64,000 nucleotides of DNA from Methanarcanum sp963640855 (GTDB lineage Archaea > Thermoplasmatota > Thermoplasmata > Methanomassiliicoccales > Methanomethylophilaceae): contig CAVIAJ010000003.1 in assembly GCA_963640855.1 (NCBI GenBank), forward strand, positions 1 through 64,000, written 5' to 3'. Shown piece by piece: positions 8,721-16,563 of the stretch (its first letter is position 1; each line of letters begins with the position of its first letter). Below the pieces are notes generated by a model, which was not told the origin of the DNA, did not search any database, and was given only the letters and a program-made list of their open reading frames with translations. A program made the position numbers and the translations under genes.

Positions 8721-9071
8721 GTGATCGGTGAAGTCATGAAATCCGAAACGATGAAACGTTCCGATGTTCCGGTAAACGACAGAGTCTACAGCATCGATGA
8801 ATTAAGAGAAATCATAACCCCTATTGCCAGAGAATTAGGCATAAAGGAAGTCTATCTTTTCGGCTCTTATGCACGCGGAAAAGCAACAAAGGACAGTGAT
8901 GTCGATATTCCCATCGGCCCCGAAACTATCAATGCATTTTTCGGTCTGGGTAAGTTGTATTCTCTTCTCAATGAAGCACTGGGAAAGTACCTTGACATCA
9001 TATCAACCGACGGCAATGAAGAGTTTGCAGAGAAGATCCGTCCCGAATTGGTGAAGATATACAGCGAATGA
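8721..9071 (+). CDS. MNT-type minimal nucleotidyltransferase
   Basis: A 116-residue protein of the minimal nucleotidyltransferase family. The core GSYARGKATKDSDVDIPIG carries the GS and DxD elements that bind nucleotide and metal. In MntA-HEPN modules such proteins AMPylate a HEPN toxin, but no HEPN-domain gene lies next to this one, so a toxin-antitoxin role is not supported here. The start is the GTG at 8721, ten bases after the mutase stop; ATG codons at 8736 and 8751 are alternatives and would still keep the domain. The third catalytic acidic residue probably lies in YLDIIS. Expression is likely coupled to the sugar genes upstream. Confidence 0.75.
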   Translation: MIGEVMKSETMKRSDVPVNDRVYSIDELREIITPIARELGIKEVYLFGSYARGKATKDSDVDIPIGPETINAFFGLGKLYSLLNEALGKYLDIISTDGNEEFAEKIRPELVKIYSE

Positions 9072-9127
9072 TTTTGAGATTCTTTCGGCACTGTCTTTTT
9101 ATATAGGTGGAATATAATCGCACACTC

Positions 9128-9292
9128 ATGGCAGACAAGATTTGTTCCTCTTGCGGCATTAGGCTCCAGGGTACAGGCAACACCTTCTTCAAATGCCCCC
9201 AGTGCGGCGAAGAAGAGATCGGAAGGTGCGCCAAGTGCCGTGACCAGGGCGTGAAATACGAATGTAAGAAATGCGGGTTCGTCGGACCTTGA
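9128..9292 (+). CDS. Archaeal zinc-ribbon protein upstream of aEF-1beta
   Basis: A 54-residue protein made of two zinc knuckle pairs: CSSCG at residues 5-9, CPQCG, CAKC and CKKCG near the end. Small proteins of this type commonly precede the elongation factor 1-beta gene in archaea, as here (12-base gap). The ATG at 9128 is preferred over an in-frame GTG at 9107, because that GTG falls at the TATA element (TTTTTATATA, about 9096-9105). A short leader of a few bases would result. Function is unknown; a ribosome- or RNA-associated role is likely from the context. Confidence 0.85.
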   Translation: MADKICSSCGIRLQGTGNTFFKCPQCGEEEIGRCAKCRDQGVKYECKKCGFVGP

Positions 9293-9304
9293 ATAGGTGG
9301 TTCC

Positions 9305-9574
9305 ATGGGACAGATTGCATCGACATACGACCTCATGCCTGAGGATACAGAGGTCGACCTCAAGGGTGTCATCGATACACTCGCCAAGGTCGTACCTGCA
9401 GGTGTAGAGATTAAAGAGACAAGCATCAAGCCCGTTGCATTCGGACTCGAGAAGGTTGTCGTTTTCCTCGTGATCGACGACACCGACGAGGAGATCGGAT
9501 CCAAGCTCGAAGACGCTCTCAGATCCATACCCGGCATCAGCGAAGTCGCAAACGTCGACTCGACTGTGCTCTGA
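9305..9574 (+). CDS. ef1b: Translation elongation factor aEF-1beta
   Basis: An 89-residue archaeal elongation factor 1-beta, the guanine nucleotide exchange factor for aEF-1alpha. The sequence is full length for the family, ending SIPGISEVANVDSTVL, with the conserved acidic EDTEVDL strand and IKPVAFGLEKVVVFLVIDD core. A GGTGG ribosome binding site lies just upstream of ATG 9305. It forms a two-gene unit with the zinc-ribbon gene and is followed by a hairpin terminator. Codon use is biased toward CTC and GTC, as expected of a highly expressed gene. Confidence 0.95.
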   Translation: MGQIASTYDLMPEDTEVDLKGVIDTLAKVVPAGVEIKETSIKPVAFGLEKVVVFLVIDDTDEEIGSKLEDALRSIPGISEVANVDSTVL

Positions 9575-9586
9575 AACACTAAAGAC

Positions 9587-9613
9587 AGGTGCCTTACGGC
9601 ACCTCTCCTTCTT
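9587..9613 (+). terminator. Terminator after aEF-1beta
   Basis: AGGTGCC-TTAC-GGCACCT is a perfect 7-bp stem and four-base loop, followed by the pyrimidine-rich CTCCTTCTT. Confidence 0.65.
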
Positions 9614-9683
9614 ATTCCGGCGGAAAAACGTCCGATATCTTAATCAATTACGAACAGAATCGTCCCGATATCAGGGATGTATC

Positions 9684-10241
9684 ATGAACTTACCCAACCG
9701 TCTTACGATGCTGAGAATTATTCTCGTTCCGTTTATGGTGCTGTTCATGCTCGTGCATGAAATACCGTATGCGTACATCTGGGCCCTCATCATCTTCGTC
9801 GTTGCATCGCTCACAGATATGCTGGACGGCAAAATTGCACGTTCCAGGAATTTGATTACCGATTTCGGTAAGTTCCTCGATCCAATTGCAGACAAAATCC
9901 TCGTGATAAGCGCAATGGTCTGTCTGATCCCCGACGGATACTGTCACCCTCTGATTGTCATAGTGGTAATGTTCCGTGAGTTCATTGTGAGTTCGTTACG
10001 TTTGATTGCGGCTTCGCAGAATGTTGTAATCGCCGCCGGCAAATCCGGTAAACTCAAGACTATGAGCCAGATGGTTTCGATTACAGTGATTCTGTTCCTG
10101 TTGGGAATCAATCACATCGTAAGTCTCGACATCGATATCGTACTCATATCCAACGTACTGCTTTGGATTACGGCTGCAATAGCGATGATCAGCTGTGTCG
10201 ATTACATCTACCACAACCGCGATATGATTAAGGAAAGATGA
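9684..10241 (+). CDS. pgsA: CDP-alcohol phosphatidyltransferase, PgsA type
   Basis: A 185-residue membrane enzyme that joins a CDP-activated lipid to glycerol-3-phosphate or a related alcohol. The catalytic CDP-alcohol phosphatidyltransferase motif DGx2ARx8Gx3Dx3D is intact, beginning at DGKIAR and ending in the FLDPIAD segment. There are about five hydrophobic segments. The N terminus MNLPNRLTMLRI resembles bacterial PgsA closely. In an archaeon the acceptor chemistry should be ether lipid (archaetidylglycerol phosphate synthesis), so the substrate is inferred. It stands alone, with a strong terminator 5 bases after the stop. Confidence 0.85.
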   Translation: MNLPNRLTMLRIILVPFMVLFMLVHEIPYAYIWALIIFVVASLTDMLDGKIARSRNLITDFGKFLDPIADKILVISAMVCLIPDGYCHPLIVIVVMFREFIVSSLRLIAASQNVVIAAGKSGKLKTMSQMVSITVILFLLGINHIVSLDIDIVLISNVLLWITAAIAMISCVDYIYHNRDMIKER

Positions 10242-10245
10242 AACC

Positions 10246-10274
10246 GACTGCCGGGAAACCGGCAGTCTTTTTTA
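10246..10274 (+). terminator. Terminator of the phosphatidyltransferase gene
   Basis: GACTGCCGG-GAAA-CCGGCAGTC forms a perfect 9-bp stem with a GNRA-type loop, followed by TTTTTTA. It is the strongest intrinsic-type terminator in the window. Confidence 0.75.
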
Positions 10275-10360
10275 TTCTTCGATAAACACATTCTTTCTGT
10301 GCCAGTCAAGATATTCCTGGGATGGTTTATGTATTTCTGTATCGAAAATATTCTCAAAAT

Positions 10361-10403
10361 AAACAAAAAAATAAAGATGCTGAGGGGGCGGATGCCCCCG
10401 TCA
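10361..10403 (-). terminator. Terminator of the malic enzyme gene
   Basis: On the minus strand a GC-rich hairpin (GGGGGC paired with GCCCCC, loop ATCC) lies at 10381-10403 just after the stop codon. It is followed by CTTTATTTTTTTG. Confidence 0.65.
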
Positions 10404-10406
10404 GAC

Positions 10407-11768
10407 TCACTCTGTATAGGGTTTGATGAATCCGTCGTCCATCATCTTGGCGGTGAGTGCTCTGGACCTCTTGATCATGAACTCCGCTTTGTCGTGGAGT
10501 TCCTGTCTACTGAGTTTGAGCCTTGCAACGCCCTGCTCGATGGCTTTCGATCCTACGACGACTGCTTCGGAGATGAATGCATCCGTCTCGGACATTGTGG
10601 GCACGATGTACTCTGCGGAGATTCCGCCCTCGTGCTCTTCCTCTGCGTATCTCGCAAGTTCCCTTGCGGCTGCGATACACATCTCGTCCGTGATGGTCTT
10701 GGCTCTTACATCGAGAACACCGCGGAAGATTGCGGGGAATCCCATGGAGTTGTTGACCTGGTTGGGGAAGTCCGAACGACCTGTCGCGAAGACTTTGCAT
10801 CCGTGTTCCTTTGCTTCCCAGGGCCAAATCTCAGGCACGGGGTTCGCTGTTGCGAAGATGACAGGATCGTCGTTCATGAGGTCCACGTACTCCGGCGGGA
10901 TTGTTCCCGGTCCGGCTTTGGATGCTGCGATAACGATATCCGCACCCTTCATGGCCTCTTTCATTCCTCCTCTCTTACCTGCACCGTCGGTCTTCTTACA
11001 GATGTCCCACTTCTGCCTGAAGTTGTTCTCTCCGACATCCGTCCTCTCGCTGTTCAGGATACCTTTCGAGTCGCAGACACACATGTTCTGGGGCTTGAAT
11101 CCCGTTGCAAGAAGAAGTCTTGAGATTGCGATTGATGCCGCACCTGCACCGATAACCGTAATCTGTGCATCTTCGAGTTTCTTTCCTACGAGTTTCATTG
11201 CGTTGATTGCACCTGCAACTTCGACTGTTGCGGTACCCTGCTGATCGTCATGCCATACAGGAATCTTGCAGTCTTTTCTGAGCTCGTCGAGAATGTCGAA
11301 ACACTTGGGGTTCGAGATATCCTCGAGGTTGATACCTCCGAATGAAGGTGCAATGAGCCTCACTGTCTCGATAATCTTCTCGGGGTCCTTTGTGTCAAGG
11401 CAGATGGGGACGCAGTCCACACCTCCGAGATACTTGAAGAGCATCGATTTGCCTTCCATGACAGGCATTGCCGCCTCGGGTCCGATATCCCCGAGTCCGA
11501 GAACACGTGTTCCGTCCGAAACGACGGCGACTGTGTTCCATTTCCATGTATGCTCGTAAACCATGTCGGGATTCTTTGCGATATCCTTACACGGCTCGGC
11601 GACTCCGGGCGAATACCAGATTGCGAAATCATCGAATGACCTCACACATGCCTTCGGCACAACCTCTACCTTACCGCCGTAGTACGGGTGCATCTTCATT
11701 GCATCCTTACCGGGCTTCTGGGCCTTTGCAAGGCGCTCCTCCTCTGTCAGATCTTTGTAGTCAACCAT
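10407..11768 (-). CDS. NAD(P)-dependent malic enzyme
   Basis: A 453-residue short-form malic enzyme, which decarboxylates malate to pyruvate with NAD(P) reduction. Evidence: WYSPGVAEPCKDI and VSDGTRVLGLGDIGPEAAMPVMEGK in the malate domain (only part of this is quoted as the diagnostic block), NLEDI and HDDQQGTATV for metal and substrate contacts, and the Rossmann motif GAGAASIAI. TANPVPEIWP and GRSDFPNQVNN follow in the C-terminal half. There is no phosphotransacetylase extension. It is transcribed alone. A methanogen could use it to link C4 acids to pyruvate in biosynthesis. Confidence 0.92.
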   Translation of the reverse strand: MVDYKDLTEEERLAKAQKPGKDAMKMHPYYGGKVEVVPKACVRSFDDFAIWYSPGVAEPCKDIAKNPDMVYEHTWKWNTVAVVSDGTRVLGLGDIGPEAAMPVMEGKSMLFKYLGGVDCVPICLDTKDPEKIIETVRLIAPSFGGINLEDISNPKCFDILDELRKDCKIPVWHDDQQGTATVEVAGAINAMKLVGKKLEDAQITVIGAGAASIAISRLLLATGFKPQNMCVCDSKGILNSERTDVGENNFRQKWDICKKTDGAGKRGGMKEAMKGADIVIAASKAGPGTIPPEYVDLMNDDPVIFATANPVPEIWPWEAKEHGCKVFATGRSDFPNQVNNSMGFPAIFRGVLDVRAKTITDEMCIAAARELARYAEEEHEGGISAEYIVPTMSETDAFISEAVVVGSKAIEQGVARLKLSRQELHDKAEFMIKRSRALTAKMMDDGFIKPYTE

Positions 11769-12355
11769 TGTTTATACCTCCCATGAAACCGCCCGAGAGC
11801 GATTTCGGCTGATACCTTCCGTAATAGGCATGGCGTGTATTAAAAAGTGATTAGATAACGATAACCCTATCTTCAGCCAAAGACGACTGAGATTCTTTCT
11901 GCTGCTTCTCAATAGTGTATATCAGACTCAGAGCGGAAAACTCCGACAAAGAACACTCCTCAGAACACTTGTCCTATGAATGTTATTTTAAAATTAACAA
12001 ATACTTTATAAATAGAACAAGCAAAATTCGATGGTTAATGGTCAATACATCCAACTAATTTGTCCTTATACTTGCATTTTTTCAAGAATCACATACATTT
12101 TATATAAATTTAACGCAAATTTTATATTTCAATTAAGTTATTAACTGATTATTTTATTTATTTCTCATATATTGTGAAAAAAATCATGTAAATAGATTAA
12201 CATAGTTTACAAATTAAAGAAATAATGTTTCATAAACAAAACAATAATGGAACAAAATTTCAATAACCGATGGATACTGAATCCATCCATGAGCGATTAT
12301 TAATACTGATGATAGGCATCGTAGGAACACACGAAAGTGTGGAAAGGAATAGAAA
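11769..12355. promoter_or_regulatory. Long A/T-rich intergenic region and leader of the methyltransferase operon
   Basis: This 587-base gap separates divergent genes and holds no gene I can support. Its right half (about 11985-12250) is far richer in A and T than anything else in the window. TATA-like candidates for the rightward operon are CTTTATAAATAG (near 12005-12016) and TTTATATAAATTT (near 12097-12109). Either implies an untranslated leader of well over 200 bases, which is long for an archaeon. Two perfect hairpins (12269-12287 and 12328-12341) lie just before the first gene. Confidence 0.5.
12269..12349 (+). promoter_or_regulatory. Two leader hairpins and the ribosome binding site of the corrinoid protein gene
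   Basis: GATGGAT-ACTGA-ATCCATC (12269-12287) is a perfect 7-bp inverted repeat. CACAC-GAAA-GTGTG (12328-12341) is a 5-bp stem capped by a GNRA tetraloop. The second abuts the purine-rich GGAAAGGAA site (about 12341-12349), six bases before the ATG at 12356. Such a hairpin could control ribosome access or stabilise the message; that is inference. Confidence 0.45.
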
Positions 12356-12994
12356 ATGACAAACGAAGAAATACTCAAGAAATTGAGCGATGCTGTCGTC
12401 GGCGGTAAAGTCGCAGACTCGAAAGCGGCCGCGCAGGAAGCCCTCGATGTAGGAATGCCTGCACTCGATGCAATCAACAACGGACTCGTTGCAGGAATGT
12501 CAATTGTCGGTGACAAATACGCCGCACACCAGGTATACCTGCCCCAGGTCCTTATGTCCGCACACACAATGTACGCAGGACTCGACCTCCTTCTGCCCGC
12601 AATTCCCAAGGCAGATATGGACAAGATGATCAAAGCTGCAGTCGCAGTCGTTGAAGGAGATGTCCACGACATCGGAAAGAACATCGTCAAGACAATGCTG
12701 ACAGCCGGCGGTTTCGAAGTCACCGACCTCGGAAAGGATGTTCCTATTGACACAATCATCAACGCAGTAGGCGAGCAGGGCCTCGACCTCGTCGCAATGT
12801 CCACACTCATGACCCCGACAATGGACGGAATGAAAGCTGTCGTTGACGGACTCAAAGAGAACGGAAACAGAGCAAAAGTCAAGATCACAATCGGCGGACC
12901 GCCGACATCACCCGCATTTGCCGAGGAAATCGGTGCGGACCACAGAGACAACAACGCACAGGACTGCGTTGCGTGGGCTAAAGGAGTGCTGTGA
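12356..12994 (+). CDS. Methyltransferase corrinoid protein (MtaC/MtbC-like)
   Basis: A 212-residue cobalamin-binding protein that carries a methyl group between two methyltransferases in methylotrophic methanogenesis. Residues 1-85 form the helical cap. Residues about 90-212 are the B12-binding Rossmann domain with the base-off signature EGDVHDIGKNIV (DxHxxG; His104 is the lower axial cobalt ligand), STLMTPTM and IGGPPTSPAFAEEIGAD. Length is typical. Codon use is strongly biased, as for an abundant protein. It begins an operon and overlaps the region of the next start. Which methylated substrate it serves is unclear, because no recognisable MtaB, MtmB, MtbB, MttB or MtsB homologue accompanies it in the window. 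Confidence 0.92.
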   Translation: MTNEEILKKLSDAVVGGKVADSKAAAQEALDVGMPALDAINNGLVAGMSIVGDKYAAHQVYLPQVLMSAHTMYAGLDLLLPAIPKADMDKMIKAAVAVVEGDVHDIGKNIVKTMLTAGGFEVTDLGKDVPIDTIINAVGEQGLDLVAMSTLMTPTMDGMKAVVDGLKENGNRAKVKITIGGPPTSPAFAEEIGADHRDNNAQDCVAWAKGVL

Positions 12995-12996
12995 GC

Positions 12997-14079
12997 ATGG
13001 CAGACAAGATGACGCACATGGAGAGAGGCCTTGCGGCACTCTCGGGTGAAGCTGTCGACAGGCTCACGGCTTACCCGATTGCTTGCGGAATCTGCAGAAA
13101 ACTCCTTCCCGGAAACATAACATACCAGCAGTGGGCAAACGACCCCAAGCTCTTCGCACAGGCATTCATTGCAGGTCAGAAGTACTTCGACTTCGACTTC
13201 TGCATCGGTCTTATGGATCTGTCAGTCATGGCGGGAGATCTCGGAGCACACGTCAGGATGGATGAAGAGAACACACCTTTCGTCGATGAGCACATCATCC
13301 ACAACATCGAGGACTACGAGAAACTCGAAGCACCCGATGTACATAAGGGAAGATCCGGAGTTCTCCTCGAGGGTACAAAACTCTACGCAGACGCACTCAA
13401 AGGCGAAGTTATCACCGCAGGATTCATCGAGGGACCTCTTCTCGCACTGTCACAGACAGCCGGAGCAGAGAGGATGTTCATGGATATGTTCACCGCACCC
13501 GAGGCAATCCACAAGGCAATGAAGACAACAACAGAGTACGACACCGAGATGGTCAAGGCATTCGGAGAAACCGGCGTAAACGGTCTCTGCTGGGACTACC
13601 TCTGGGCAAACTACTCCTGTCTCGGAGATGCCGAGTACAAAGAGTTCGAAATGCAGTACGCAGACAAGCTCAACGACCTCGTAATCAAAGAGGGAATGGC
13701 AGTATGTATCCACAACTGCGCAGATCTTCCTCACCTCGACACACAGATCACGCACTACAAGCCCGCAATCTACTCGATGGCATACTACCCGCTGATACCC
13801 GGATCGCCCAAGCCATCCGAAGTTATCGAGAAAGGTTACGCAGACAACTGTCTGGTCGCCGGTACGATCGACCCCCAGCTCTTCATCAGAGGAAGCGAAG
13901 AGAAGATCACCAAGGTCACACAGGACCTCTGTCAGGAAGTCAAGACTGCTCTCTGCAAGAGAGGGCTCAAGTCCAAATACTGTATCTCATCTGGTTGTGA
14001 AGTCCCGCCGGATTGCAACACCAAGATGGAGAACATCAAAGCAGTCGTCGAAGCCACAAAGCTCTACGGCGCTTTCTGA
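12997..14079 (+). CDS. Zinc methylcobamide methyltransferase, UroD-like (MtaA/MtbA/MtvB group)
   Basis: A 360-residue protein of the uroporphyrinogen decarboxylase-like methyltransferase family. In methanogens these transfer the methyl group from the corrinoid protein to coenzyme M; related members act as substrate-side demethylases in acetogens. The zinc site is present: His239-X-Cys241 in CIHNCADLPH and Cys334 in SSGCEVPPDC. The start is ATG 12997, eight bases after GGAGTG; a GTG at 12991 overlapping the previous stop is less likely. Its partner is clearly the corrinoid protein upstream. Whether it is the CoM-side or the substrate-side enzyme cannot be told from sequence alone, and the lack of any other methyltransferase in the operon leaves both open. 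Confidence 0.88.
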   Translation: MADKMTHMERGLAALSGEAVDRLTAYPIACGICRKLLPGNITYQQWANDPKLFAQAFIAGQKYFDFDFCIGLMDLSVMAGDLGAHVRMDEENTPFVDEHIIHNIEDYEKLEAPDVHKGRSGVLLEGTKLYADALKGEVITAGFIEGPLLALSQTAGAERMFMDMFTAPEAIHKAMKTTTEYDTEMVKAFGETGVNGLCWDYLWANYSCLGDAEYKEFEMQYADKLNDLVIKEGMAVCIHNCADLPHLDTQITHYKPAIYSMAYYPLIPGSPKPSEVIEKGYADNCLVAGTIDPQLFIRGSEEKITKVTQDLCQEVKTALCKRGLKSKYCISSGCEVPPDCNTKMENIKAVVEATKLYGAF

Positions 14080-14150
14080 GTAAGTCGGAGACTTAATCAT
14101 AAACTTCTTTCCCTCAAACCCTTTACCCATTTAACGGACGGTAGTAACTG

Positions 14151-14465
14151 ATGGCAGATGCATACGCTGAGGCAATGAGAAAGAGAGGTTTCGCATACGA
14201 AACCACAGAATCAATTAGGAAATTCAAATGCCCGTACTGCGGATTTGAATTTTCACTCCTTTATGCGAGGACATTTGCCTGCCAAGGTTGTTCCGAAGCT
14301 CTCAAAAGCTGCCCCAAAGTAAGGTGCGAAAAGTGCGATACAGAATTCTTCATAAACGAAACGCCCCGTATCCACACCAAAGAACAACAGAAATTTATGG
14401 CAGACCACATATGCGATGTGGTCGAGGACTACCGTAAAAGGTACGGATTCGTCGGCAACAGGTGA
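14151..14465 (+). CDS. Zinc-ribbon protein of the methyltransferase operon
   Basis: A 104-residue soluble protein whose centre holds three cysteine pairs: CPYCG, CQGC and CEKC, with a further cysteine in SCPKVRC. This suggests one or two bound zinc ions or an Fe-S centre. The rest is helical and charged. I do not recognise a named family. It sits 71 bases after the methyltransferase and overlaps the frame of the next gene's leader by a GTGA, so it belongs to the same operon. A role as an adaptor or metal-handling subunit is possible; nothing in the sequence proves it. Confidence 0.75.
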   Translation: MADAYAEAMRKRGFAYETTESIRKFKCPYCGFEFSLLYARTFACQGCSEALKSCPKVRCEKCDTEFFINETPRIHTKEQQKFMADHICDVVEDYRKRYGFVGNR

Positions 14466-14470
14466 AGTTT

Positions 14471-16522
14471 ATGCCGGAATACGGGCTCGGTTTCGATACG
14501 GGCGGCACATACACAGATGCCGCTATAATTGATTTCAGCAACGGAAAAGTTGTCTGCAGTTCGAAATCTCTTACAACGAGGGACGATCTGTCGTTGGGAA
14601 TTGCGGGTTCTCTGAGAGGATTCGATAAATCCTTATTCAAAGACATCAAAATGGTATCCTTATCATCCACATTGGCTACCAATTCTATCGTCGAAGGAAA
14701 AGGCTGCCGCGTAGCGCTCATTGCGGTAGGAATGGAGTTCGACAGGTCCATCCCTGTGGATGAATACATCTGCATCAAAGGAGGACACAAACTCTCCGGT
14801 AAGGAAAAAGAACCTCTGGATGAAGAATCAGCAGTAAAATTCCTTGAATCCGTCAAAGGGAAGATCGACGGAATCGCGATAACATCGTATCTCAGCGTAA
14901 GAAACCCCGAACACGAAAACCGCCTGGCCGAGATAACAAGAAAAATTGTAGACGTTCCCGTGGTGTGCGGACATCAGCTCTCGTCAAGTCTCGGATACAA
15001 CGAACGTACCGTAACATCCGTGATGAATGCGCGTCTTATCCCTATCATCAAAGAACTCATAATTTCCGTCAAGAAAGTTATGAGTGATGTGGGAATAACT
15101 GCGCCGCTCATGATGGTGAAAGGCGACGGATCCATCATGGGTGAAAACATCGCTCTCCAGAGGCCCATTGAAACAATCCTGTCCGGACCTGCCGCATCCC
15201 TGATCGGTGCGAAAACACTTACAGGTGCGCAGGACGCGATCGTCATGGACATGGGCGGAACCACAACCGACATCGGTATTCTGAGAAACGGTACGCCGAG
15301 ACTTGAAGAAGAAGGTGCGATAATCGGAGGAAAGAGAACAAGAGTTCTCGCTGCCGAAATAGCAACCTCCGGTATCGGCGGAGACAGCAGAATCGTTGTC
15401 AACGGAAACGATCTGATTCTCTGCGCACTGCGTGTAGTGCCGTTGTGTATTGCATCATCGAAATATCCCGGCATGATAGATAAAATCAGAAAAGCCGCCG
15501 AAATGACACCGAGGTTCATTCCAGGCTGTCTTGATGAATCAAAACTTACTCAGGAAATCGAATTCTTCGTGAAACTGAAAGATATCAAAGTCAGTTTCCT
15601 CACAGATGATGATAAAAAATTCCTCGATGCAATCAGAGACGGACCTAAGACCATTACCGAAGTATCAAATGAAACAGGCATTCACCCCTATTCATTCAAC
15701 ATCCCGAAGATGGAAGAAATCGGAATCATTCAGCGTATCGGCCTTACCCCTACGGATCTCCTGCATGCGGAAGGTTCGTATGTGGAATACGATGCGGAAG
15801 CATCCAAACTCGGCGTGATGCATCAGGCAAGGAAGATGAAATTATCCGATGAGGAATTCATCGCCGTTGCGAAAAAAGCGGTAATTGACAAGATTGCAAG
15901 AGAACTCCTGAAGAAACTGTTCTTCGAGGAAACCAGAGAAATGAAACTCGACAGAATTTCCTGCGACCTCATGGAGAAAGCAATCAACGGAAACTTCGGA
16001 TTGGATTATGCATGCAGTATCAAACTCAACAAACCGATTATCGGTATCGGCGCTCCGGTAAAGGCGTATTTCCCCCAGGTTGCGGAGAAATTTGATACGA
16101 AACTCCTTCTTTCGGAGTATTCCGGTGTCGGTAACGCAATCGGTGCAATTACGGGAAACATTGTCGAATCCATTGACATTCTCATCAAACCGTTCAAAGG
16201 AGAAGGTTCCCTTGACGATCCGAGATGTACCGTTTTCGCATCCTTCGGAACAACGGACTTTGATAAATATTCCGAAGCGATGGAATTTGCGAAGCAGAAA
16301 GGTTCGGAGATTGTTTCCGAACGTGCCGTTGCCGCTGGTGCGGATAAATTTGAGGTTAAGTTCGATCAAAAAGACAAAAAATTCGGATTCGGCGACGAAT
16401 ACGGTGCATCGGTTCTTCTTGAAACACTTCTTACGGTCACGGCCGTCGGTAAACCAAAGGAATTCACAATGGCTGTGAAGAGTTCGTACTACACCGATCT
16501 TGACAAAAAATGGGACATATGA
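14471..16522 (+). CDS. HyuA-like hydantoinase/oxoprolinase family ASKHA protein
   Basis: A 683-residue protein of the hydantoinase/oxoprolinase (HyuA) family, with an actin-like ATPase fold. N-terminal FDTGGTYTDAAII is the phosphate-1 motif, SSTLATNSIVEGKG follows, and MDMGGTTTDIGIL (about residue 260) is the second phosphate motif. RTVTSVMNARLIPII and LSGPAASLIGA are typical of the family. About residues 378-440 look like a winged helix (DGPKTITEVSNETGIHP, then RIGLTPTDLLH), an insertion seen in some archaeal members. No HyuB partner is adjacent, so classic hydantoin hydrolysis is doubtful. RACo corrinoid activators share the ASKHA fold, so ATP-driven corrinoid activation is a possible but unproven role. 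Start: ATG 14471 behind GGTGAAG. Confidence 0.8.
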   Translation: MPEYGLGFDTGGTYTDAAIIDFSNGKVVCSSKSLTTRDDLSLGIAGSLRGFDKSLFKDIKMVSLSSTLATNSIVEGKGCRVALIAVGMEFDRSIPVDEYICIKGGHKLSGKEKEPLDEESAVKFLESVKGKIDGIAITSYLSVRNPEHENRLAEITRKIVDVPVVCGHQLSSSLGYNERTVTSVMNARLIPIIKELIISVKKVMSDVGITAPLMMVKGDGSIMGENIALQRPIETILSGPAASLIGAKTLTGAQDAIVMDMGGTTTDIGILRNGTPRLEEEGAIIGGKRTRVLAAEIATSGIGGDSRIVVNGNDLILCALRVVPLCIASSKYPGMIDKIRKAAEMTPRFIPGCLDESKLTQEIEFFVKLKDIKVSFLTDDDKKFLDAIRDGPKTITEVSNETGIHPYSFNIPKMEEIGIIQRIGLTPTDLLHAEGSYVEYDAEASKLGVMHQARKMKLSDEEFIAVAKKAVIDKIARELLKKLFFEETREMKLDRISCDLMEKAINGNFGLDYACSIKLNKPIIGIGAPVKAYFPQVAEKFDTKLLLSEYSGVGNAIGAITGNIVESIDILIKPFKGEGSLDDPRCTVFASFGTTDFDKYSEAMEFAKQKGSEIVSERAVAAGADKFEVKFDQKDKKFGFGDEYGASVLLETLLTVTAVGKPKEFTMAVKSSYYTDLDKKWDI

Positions 16523-16563
16523 TTATTGCCCATGAAACCTTTTACTCATTTCAGAGGTGAATC

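Noticed and set aside
10299..11244. Two long open frames on the plus strand over the malic enzyme gene
   Set aside because: Malic enzyme on the minus strand has full-length family motifs; the plus-strand frames are complementary artefacts without a ribosome binding site or similarity.
12214..13017. A 267-codon open frame on the minus strand over the corrinoid protein gene
   Set aside because: It mirrors the strongly biased codons of the corrinoid gene on the other strand; its product is Ser/Thr/Ile/Pro-rich low-complexity sequence with no family, and it would span the A/T-rich leader.
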